Positions 1 through 3,746 of a DNA stretch of 7,712 nt are shown one piece after another. The notes under the pieces were generated by a model. The model was not told where the DNA came from, ran no database searches, and worked only from the letters and a program-made list of their open reading frames with translations. This DNA is from Ktedonobacter sp. (GTDB taxonomy: Bacteria; Chloroflexota; Ktedonobacteria; Ktedonobacterales; Ktedonobacteraceae), in the NCBI GenBank assembly GCA_003450555.1, contig DMFQ01000275.1:3583-11294 (forward strand), given 5' to 3'. The stretch's first letter is position 1; each line of letters begins with the position of its first letter. A program made the position numbers and the translations under genes.

Positions 1-209
1 GGCGAATTAATGTAGACATTGATCTCACGATTTGCATCTTCCGAAGCCAGAAACAACAATTGCGCAACGACAAGGTTTGCCAATGTCTCCTCGATCTGGC
101 CATTCACCATGATGATGCGCTCTTTTAACAGACGGGAAAAAATGTCATAGGCGCGTTCGCCGCGTCCTGTTGTCTCGATAACTGTAGGAACAAACAAACT
201 AGACGACAT
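1..209 (-). CDS. clpP: ATP-dependent Clp protease proteolytic subunit ClpP, N-terminal part (runs off window)
   Basis: The minus-strand frame opens with ATG at 207-209 and stays open to the window edge, giving 69 residues. The residues match the start of Clp[21 protein letters not shown] (7-26), then [15 protein letters not shown] and a segment ending in the EINVYINS strand that leads to the oxyanion-loop glycines. ClpP forms the barrel-shaped serine peptidase that degrades proteins unfolded by ClpX or ClpC in the cytoplasm. The catalytic Ser, His and Asp lie outside the window and cannot be checked. A GGAGAGAGG ribosome binding site (212-220) precedes the start. The gene follows a small DUF4177-like gene by 11 bases, so the two are probably one transcript, driven from the region shared with the divergent XRE regulator. 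Family assignment is firm; whether the full gene is intact is unknown. Confidence 0.93.
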   Translation of the reverse strand, partial: MSSSLFVPTVIETTGRGERAYDIFSRLLKERIIMVNGQIEETLANLVVAQLLFLASEDANREINVYINS

Positions 210-220
210 AGCCTCTCTCC

Positions 221-499
221 TTATGCCATTTTTTGACGAACAAAGTAATAATGGACGAAAGCACTCCCAGTTGAGCTTCGCTGATCCAATACTCCTGTGA
301 GCAACCAGCCTTGATCACCTAACTCATTCAGAGTGGCGACATCAGGCAAAGCCATTTCACGTGTATCGACGGACAACACCCGATATTCCCAATTAGTTGG
401 AGCTACCGGCACATTTTCATACACCATAGGCATAGGTATCATCGGTCTGACATCCTGTTGTCCAAACGTAGATTGATAACGAGCTAGTGATAGGGACAT
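221..499 (-). CDS. DUF4177-like small protein upstream of clpP
   Basis: This is a 92-residue soluble protein of unknown function. From about residue 36 the pattern W-E-Y-R-V-L, then [14 protein letters not shown], then a C-terminal YYFVRQ strand resembles the DUF4177 fold family (WEYkvv, LNelGaeGWelvgv, yYfkR). The N-terminal 30 residues are proline- and methionine-rich and probably flexible. I chose the ATG at 497-499 because AAAGGAG (509-515) sits 9 bases upstream. The in-frame ATG at 550 has no ribosome binding site and would place the start inside the promoter and operator DNA. The gene is followed 11 bases later by clpP in the same direction, so it is likely co-transcribed with it. A role linked to proteolysis is only guilt by association; nothing in the sequence proves it. 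Confidence 0.75.
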   Translation of the reverse strand: MSLSLARYQSTFGQQDVRPMIPMPMVYENVPVAPTNWEYRVLSVDTREMALPDVATLNELGDQGWLLTGVLDQRSSTGSAFVHYYFVRQKMA

Positions 500-508
500 G
501 TAATGTTT

Positions 509-515
509 CTCCTTT
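509..515 (-). promoter_or_regulatory. Ribosome binding site that fixes the start of the DUF4177-like gene
   Basis: AAAGGAG on the minus strand lies 9 bases before the ATG at 499. No comparable site precedes the longer in-frame start at 550. Confidence 0.7.
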
Positions 516-537
516 GCAATGAAAACTTCCTTCCTCC

Positions 538-566
538 TTGAATATAACATGCTAATAGTTTATACT
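538..566 (+). promoter_or_regulatory. Candidate sigma-70-type promoter of the XRE regulator gene
   Basis: TTGAAT (538-543) and TATACT (561-566) are separated by exactly 17 bases on the plus strand. The first matches the -35 consensus at 4 of 6 positions and the second the -10 consensus at 5 of 6. Transcription would begin near 573, giving a leader of about 67 bases that contains two of the three operator-like sites. The third site lies between the -35 and -10. Confidence 0.5.
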
Positions 567-569
567 GAA
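541..569 (-). promoter_or_regulatory. Candidate promoter of the DUF4177-like/clpP unit
   Basis: On the minus strand TTCAGT (564-569) and TATATT (541-546) are separated by 17 bases. The -35 match is only 3 of 6, while the -10 is 5 of 6. This fits a promoter that needs an activator. Predicted transcription would begin near 534, leaving about a 35-base leader before the ATG at 499. It overlaps the opposing promoter almost completely. Confidence 0.4.
549..563. promoter_or_regulatory. Operator-like site 1 (imperfect), between promoter boxes
   Basis: ATGCTAATAG at 549-558 is identical to the first ten bases of the perfect palindrome at 581-593, and its right half is degenerate. It lies in the spacer of both divergent promoters. 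Its centre is 32 bases from that of site 2, about three helical turns. It is probably bound by the adjacent XRE regulator (inference). Confidence 0.5.
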
Positions 570-580
570 AGAAAGAAACT

Positions 581-593
581 ATGCTAATAGCAT
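581..593. promoter_or_regulatory. Operator-like site 2, perfect palindrome ATGCTA-A-TAGCAT
   Basis: This is a perfect 6-1-6 palindrome. Relative to the predicted clpP-unit start (about 534) its centre is near -53, a usual activator position. Relative to the XRE gene it is just downstream of the predicted transcription start, a usual repressor position. Confidence 0.55.
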
Positions 594-607
594 GTCTAAC
601 TTGAAAA

Positions 608-624
608 CTATGCCATGAGCATAG
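608..624. promoter_or_regulatory. Operator-like site 3, palindrome CTATGC-N5-GCATAG touching the ribosome binding site
   Basis: The arms 608-613 and 619-624 are perfectly complementary with a 5-base centre. They share the ATGC/GCAT element with sites 1 and 2, but the half-site spacing differs. The right arm runs into the AGGAAGGA ribosome binding site (623-630) of the XRE gene. It could serve as a DNA operator or as a small mRNA hairpin. Confidence 0.45.
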
Positions 625-639
625 GAAGGAAAAGCAATT

Positions 640-1038
640 ATGGCTGATCTGCAAGAAATTCTTGGGAGAGTTATACGCAGGGAACGGCAGGAACGCAACC
701 TCACCATTAAAGAGCTTGGTGATAAGGCAGGCCTTTCAGAGATTTATGTCGGCGAGATTGAGCGCGGACAAAAATACCCCTCTGCTAAAGTGCTGGAGAG
801 TATAGCGAATGCCTTAGATTTAGATATAGCGGATTTGTTAGAACTGATGGCAGAGGAAATTCGTTATGAGCGCGAGCCGCGCACAACCAATGCAATTGGC
901 TTTACGCTTCCTGTAACACCTGGCCAACCTCGCCGCCTGGTGATAAAAAAGATGGTCAACATGCTCGACGAAGGGGACGTAGAAAGTGTAGTGGATTTCA
1001 GCGCTTTCTTGCTCTCCAAACACTTTACTCCGCAGTAA
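640..1038 (+). CDS. XRE-family transcription regulator, ClgR-like
   Basis: This 132-residue protein has an N-terminal Cro/CI-type helix-turn-helix at about residues 6-66: IRRERQERNLTIKELGDKAG, then LSEIYVGEIERGQKYPS, then ALDLDIADLLELMAEE. The SxxYvgEIERGqkyPS recognition region with a leucine-rich fourth helix resembles ClgR, the XRE activator of clpP and clpC genes in Actinobacteria. The C-terminal part (about 90-132) is predicted helical and acidic-hydrophobic, and I do not recognise it. AGGAAGGA (623-630) lies 9 bases before the ATG. The gene is divergent from a unit containing clpP, and three related inverted-repeat sites sit in the shared region, so it probably controls both itself and clpP. 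XRE membership is certain. ClgR orthology rests on resemblance plus context, and a different XRE specificity is possible. Confidence 0.85.
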   Translation: MADLQEILGRVIRRERQERNLTIKELGDKAGLSEIYVGEIERGQKYPSAKVLESIANALDLDIADLLELMAEEIRYEREPRTTNAIGFTLPVTPGQPRRLVIKKMVNMLDEGDVESVVDFSAFLLSKHFTPQ

Positions 1039-1148
1039 TAACTGCCAATAACAAGAGAAAATGATTTAGCAGAAAACCGCTTGTCAACGCAGTAGCATGA
1101 AAAGCTATCACCGATAAGGGATTTCATATCAAACAACCAGTGTCATTC

Positions 1149-1215
1149 AGAAACGCAGAAGGATGGCCTGGAATCGGGCTTTGAAACCGATTCCAGGCCA
1201 TCCTTCTGCGTTTCT
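1149..1215. terminator. Perfect 29-bp hairpin between convergent genes, probable bidirectional terminator
   Basis: The arms 1149-1177 and 1187-1215 are perfectly complementary over 29 bases, with a 9-base loop (1178-1186). The stem ends in AGAAA/TTTCT, so a short U-rich run emerges on either strand (TTTCTTTC on the plus strand, TTTCT on the minus strand). It lies 110 bases after the XRE stop and 37 bases beyond the end of the minus-strand GlsB-like gene. Bidirectional termination is the simplest reading. The stem is much longer than a usual terminator, so a small mobile hairpin element is an alternative. Confidence 0.6.
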
Positions 1216-1252
1216 TTCAAATTGATGGACCACCTATGTTTACAAGATGTCC

Positions 1253-1594
1253 TTAAAAAAGTCGAAAGCGACGTCGTGGTCGGCGTGCATACGTGCCACG
1301 CCGGTAGTACCGCGAAGAGTAATGTCGAACGCGGTGATAGGCAAAGCCGCTCCAGATAGCAACCATAATTGCCGCCACGATAATGGAACTGATTAGCGGC
1401 ACACCATACCAGATTGGTTCTCCAGGAATGTGAAAATGCAGGATACCGACTAACAGTATAATCGCCAGCAGGCCCAGGATTATGGCACCAAAGATACCAC
1501 CTGGAGCTCTGCGATGGGCAATCAATTCGCCAACGACCCCAACAATTGCTGCAATAATTATCCAGATAAGTAGCGATGTCAACGAAATTGTCAT
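1253..1594 (-). CDS. GlsB/YeaQ/YmgE family stress-response membrane protein
   Basis: This 113-residue integral membrane protein has three hydrophobic segments at about 5-23, 34-54 and 61-84. The glycine-rich pattern of the family is visible as GVVGELIAHRRAPGGIFGAI (19-38): one segment, a short basic turn, then PGG/GaIiLGllG-like packing of the second. Family members (also called transglycosylase-associated proteins) are small membrane proteins induced by stress; their biochemical role is not settled. The protein is longer than the roughly 80-residue family norm because of a tail (85-113) with 11 arginines, which should lie in the cytoplasm and could bind nucleic acid or acidic lipid. AAGGAGGA (1601-1608) lies 6 bases before the ATG. 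The gene stands alone, bounded by the long hairpin downstream and the PAP2 terminator upstream. Confidence 0.82.
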   Translation of the reverse strand: MTISLTSLLIWIIIAAIVGVVGELIAHRRAPGGIFGAIILGLLAIILLVGILHFHIPGEPIWYGVPLISSIIVAAIMVAIWSGFAYHRVRHYSSRYYRRGTYARRPRRRFRLF

Positions 1595-1749
1595 ACCTTT
1601 TCCTCCTTATGAAATCCACTACGATGAGACCTCATTACACCTAACACGTATAACACGACCATTTGGTATTCAAAAAACTCGACATTTCTGTAGAAAAAAC
1701 AGTTTACTAATGAAAATCTAATAATTCGAGCAAAAGTAATAAAAGCAGC

Positions 1750-1798
1750 AAAAAGCCGACCTTATATAACTTCCAAAAGTCATCTTCATAAGTCGGCT
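1750..1798 (-). terminator. Intrinsic terminator of the PAP2 gene
   Basis: Read on the minus strand, AGCCGACTTAT (1788-1798) pairs with ATAAGGTCGGCT (1754-1765) with one bulged base. The 22-base loop contains a smaller AACTT/AAGT-type pairing. The stem runs directly into five T residues (1750-1754). It lies 24 bases after the PAP2 stop codon. Confidence 0.7.
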
Positions 1799-1821
1799 AT
1801 ACTGAAGAGATAGTACTTCCC

Positions 1822-2652
1822 TTACCGTGCTTGAACAGCTTTCTCCGCTCTTCTTTTTGCTCTATGTTTGGCATACCAGGTGATGGTAAAACGAAACAGA
1901 AAGATGAAGAAGAACAGTTCAAGCGCTCCTTCGAGATAACCACCTAAAACGTCTGTCAGCCAGTGATCCCCTTCTAATATGCGCGAATAGCCAATAGCAA
2001 TGATATCGTAGATGGCGAAGAGCTGGAATGGCAATAACAGCCAGTGATAACGCCACTCACGCACAGGTTTAGTAAAGCTCAGGTAGAGCAGAAAGCCGTA
2101 ATAGGCCACATCATGCTCGGTATGCCCGGAGGGGTACGTCGGGAACGGCACAAGCGGTGTATAGAGGTGGATATGATAAACTTTTGGGTCTGGGCGTGGA
2201 CGTCCAATAATGATATCGAGCAATACATTAAGACCAGCCGAAGTCATTACAGTTAGTGCAAGAAAAATTCCCGCCATAAACCAGAGAGCAGCAGGCAACT
2301 TCCGCAATAACCTCACGAATCCTACTACCACGAGGCCAACGCACCACATGATTAACGCTACTGCCGAAGGAATTGGGTTGTTTAACACACTCGGCAGTTG
2401 AACCAGACTATTGAGCCACGGCCAGAGGTGTAGCCCCTGAACCGCCTGAGTTGTTGCTACATCAAAAGGATAGGGTCGCGGGTGAAAATGGATGACAATA
2501 CAAGAAGCTATGAAAATAAGCAGTCCAATACACCAGAAGACTGCTTGAATGCGATAGCGTTTTTGAGCATCTCGTCGGTTCTCACCGCCCGCGGTTGTTT
2601 GATCCGTCGGGATTTGTAGGCCCTGTCCCTTAGGGTTAGTTGTACTAGACAT
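1822..2652 (-). CDS. PAP2-family (phosphatidic acid phosphatase type 2) membrane protein
   Basis: This 276-residue protein has a charged N-terminal tail (1-35) followed by about six membrane segments (near 37-55, 97-117, 122-146, 183-193, 203-221 and 240-258). PAP2 enzymes remove phosphate from lipid phosphates such as phosphatidate or undecaprenyl pyrophosphate on the outer membrane face. Motif 2 is intact as PSGH (174-177), and motif 3 as SR-x5-H-x3-D with S223, R224, H230 and D234, so the nucleophile and phosphate-binding histidines are present. Motif 1 (K-x6-RP) is altered: in GRPRP (150-154) the lysine position is Asp146. The C-terminus is strongly basic. AAAGGA (2658-2663) lies 5 bases before the ATG. 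It follows the molybdenum hydroxylase operon in the same direction after 95 bases, without a clear terminator between them. Substrate is unknown. Confidence 0.85.
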   Translation of the reverse strand: MSSTTNPKGQGLQIPTDQTTAGGENRRDAQKRYRIQAVFWCIGLLIFIASCIVIHFHPRPYPFDVATTQAVQGLHLWPWLNSLVQLPSVLNNPIPSAVALIMWCVGLVVVGFVRLLRKLPAALWFMAGIFLALTVMTSAGLNVLLDIIIGRPRPDPKVYHIHLYTPLVPFPTYPSGHTEHDVAYYGFLLYLSFTKPVREWRYHWLLLPFQLFAIYDIIAIGYSRILEGDHWLTDVLGGYLEGALELFFFIFLFRFTITWYAKHRAKRRAEKAVQAR

Positions 2653-2679
2653 GAGTATCCTTTGCTCTGCTAAACTGAT

Positions 2680-2695
2680 TAATAACTGGTTATTA
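2680..2695. promoter_or_regulatory. 16-bp palindrome upstream of the PAP2 gene
   Basis: TAATAAC-TG-GTTATTA is perfectly symmetric around a 2-base centre and starts 28 bases before the PAP2 start codon. As RNA it would be a weak, AT-only hairpin without a T-tract, so a protein-binding site is more likely than a terminator. No regulator is assigned, and I see no convincing promoter boxes beside it. Confidence 0.35.
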
Positions 2696-2747
2696 CACGT
2701 TATGAAGAGCCTGACGGGATACAGTTGAGCAAATTTGCCTTATAATG

Positions 2748-3746
2748 TTATTTAATGTAGTTGCTATTCAAAAAGTGGCTGAGAGCGCGACGAATATAGA
2801 CAGTGGCCACCTGTTTGCGATAATTCATCGTCAAGTCAGCATTATCCAATGGCTTAGCACGTCTGGCAGCGCTAGTAGACGCCGCCTCAATCGTCTCAGG
2901 AGTAAGACGTTGCCCAATTAATAGAGTAGCAGCATCTTTCGCAACCACAGGATAAGAAGCAACAGCCCCAAGCACAATCCGAACTTCGGAAACAGTTCCA
3001 TCTTCGCTTGCGCTTAGCGACACCGCAACCCCAAGAATCGGGAAGTCGAAGGATCCCCTGCGGCGCAACTTCAGGTAGACGCTCTGCCAACCAGTGGCCG
3101 ACGGTAAAATGACCTCACTGAGTATCTCGTCCGTCGCTTTAGTGTAGGGGTGTATGCCATCGTCACGAAATAGATCTTGTACTGGTACGATACGCTCACC
3201 TCGCACGCTCACTAACCGTACACTGGCTCCCAGACTAACCAGTACAGGGGCAGTATCCGCCGAAGAGATTGCCCAGCAACGCGGACTGCCAGGAGCTACC
3301 AGGCAGATATCGCCATCCTTCTTCATGCAGTAGCCTATCGAGTGGCGCCAGAACTCCGTCTGATTATAGTAGTTGCAGCGCGTGTCCAGCAGTAAATTGC
3401 CCCCGATGGTGCCAACATTGCGTAGTTGCGGTGTCGAAACAGAGCCAGCAGCAGTGGCGAGTGCGGGATAATGCGCGAGCAAAAGAGGGTGCTCGGCAAG
3501 CGTGGTGAGGGTGACGCCAGCACCTATATGCATCCCCTCTTCAGCAGAGCCACTGATATTTTTAAACGTGGGAATACCCCGCAGACCAATGAGCACTGGC
3601 GGAGTGAATTGCCGGCGTTTCATATTCGGGTAGAGATCTGTCCCTCCTGCGACCAGCATGGCTCGCTCGCCCTCTTGCGACAGCATGTGCGCAGCTTCAG
3701 CTAGGTTCTTAGGAGCCAGGTACTGAAATGGCGGTAGTCGTAGCAT
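2748..3746 (-). CDS. Molybdenum hydroxylase FAD subunit with [4Fe-4S] insertion, 4-hydroxybenzoyl-CoA reductase beta-like
   Basis: This 332-residue subunit passes electrons between the iron-sulfur subunit and an external partner through FAD. FAD-binding motifs are LVAGGTDLYPNMK (31-43) and RNVGTIGGNL (109-118). Directly after comes a roughly 40-residue insertion with Cys124, Cys140, Cys148 and Cys157, spaced C-x15-C-x7-C-x8-C. That spacing matches the loop that ligates an additional [4Fe-4S] cluster in the beta subunit (HcrB/HbaD) of 4-hydroxybenzoyl-CoA reductase, as does the surrounding LLLDTRC-YYNQT-FWR-GYC sequence. Length agrees with HcrB (about 324). Residues 175-332 form the CO-dehydrogenase flavoprotein C-terminal domain. 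The start at 3746 overlaps the upstream stop codon by one base (TAATG), with GAAGGAG 7 bases before it. A longer in-frame ATG at 3821 would lie inside the neighbouring gene and lacks support. Substrate is inferred only. Confidence 0.88.
   Translation of the reverse strand: MLRLPPFQYLAPKNLAEAAHMLSQEGERAMLVAGGTDLYPNMKRRQFTPPVLIGLRGIPTFKNISGSAEEGMHIGAGVTLTTLAEHPLLLAHYPALATAAGSVSTPQLRNVGTIGGNLLLDTRCNYYNQTEFWRHSIGYCMKKDGDICLVAPGSPRCWAISSADTAPVLVSLGASVRLVSVRGERIVPVQDLFRDDGIHPYTKATDEILSEVILPSATGWQSVYLKLRRRGSFDFPILGVAVSLSASEDGTVSEVRIVLGAVASYPVVAKDAATLLIGQRLTPETIEAASTSAARRAKPLDNADLTMNYRKQVATVYIRRALSHFLNSNYIK
3276..3377 (-). other. Coding segment for the [4Fe-4S]-binding four-cysteine loop of the FAD subunit
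   Basis: This stretch encodes residues 124-157 of the FAD subunit, from the first to the last cysteine of C-x15-C-x7-C-x8-C. Ordinary xanthine dehydrogenase and CO dehydrogenase FAD subunits lack it. In 4-hydroxybenzoyl-CoA reductase the equivalent cysteines (122, 138, 146 and 155 of HcrB, from memory) hold the extra cluster. Confidence 0.8.

Noticed and set aside
1143..1619. Long minus-strand reading frame overlapping the hairpin and the GlsB-like gene
   Set aside because: It is a different frame over a clearly recognisable membrane protein and reads through the hairpin; no family resemblance.
1647..1675. Possible promoter of the GlsB-like gene (TTGAAT or TTTTGA with TATACG, minus strand)
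   Set aside because: The better -35 gives only a 15-base spacer and the other matches poorly, so it was not listed as a feature.
2729..2738. GCAAATTTGC palindrome just after the FAD-subunit gene
   Set aside because: It has no loop, cannot form a terminator hairpin, and is short enough to arise by chance.
3269..3704. Plus-strand reading frames opposite the FAD subunit
   Set aside because: They are antisense shadows of a conserved gene, with no ribosome binding site or recognisable domain.
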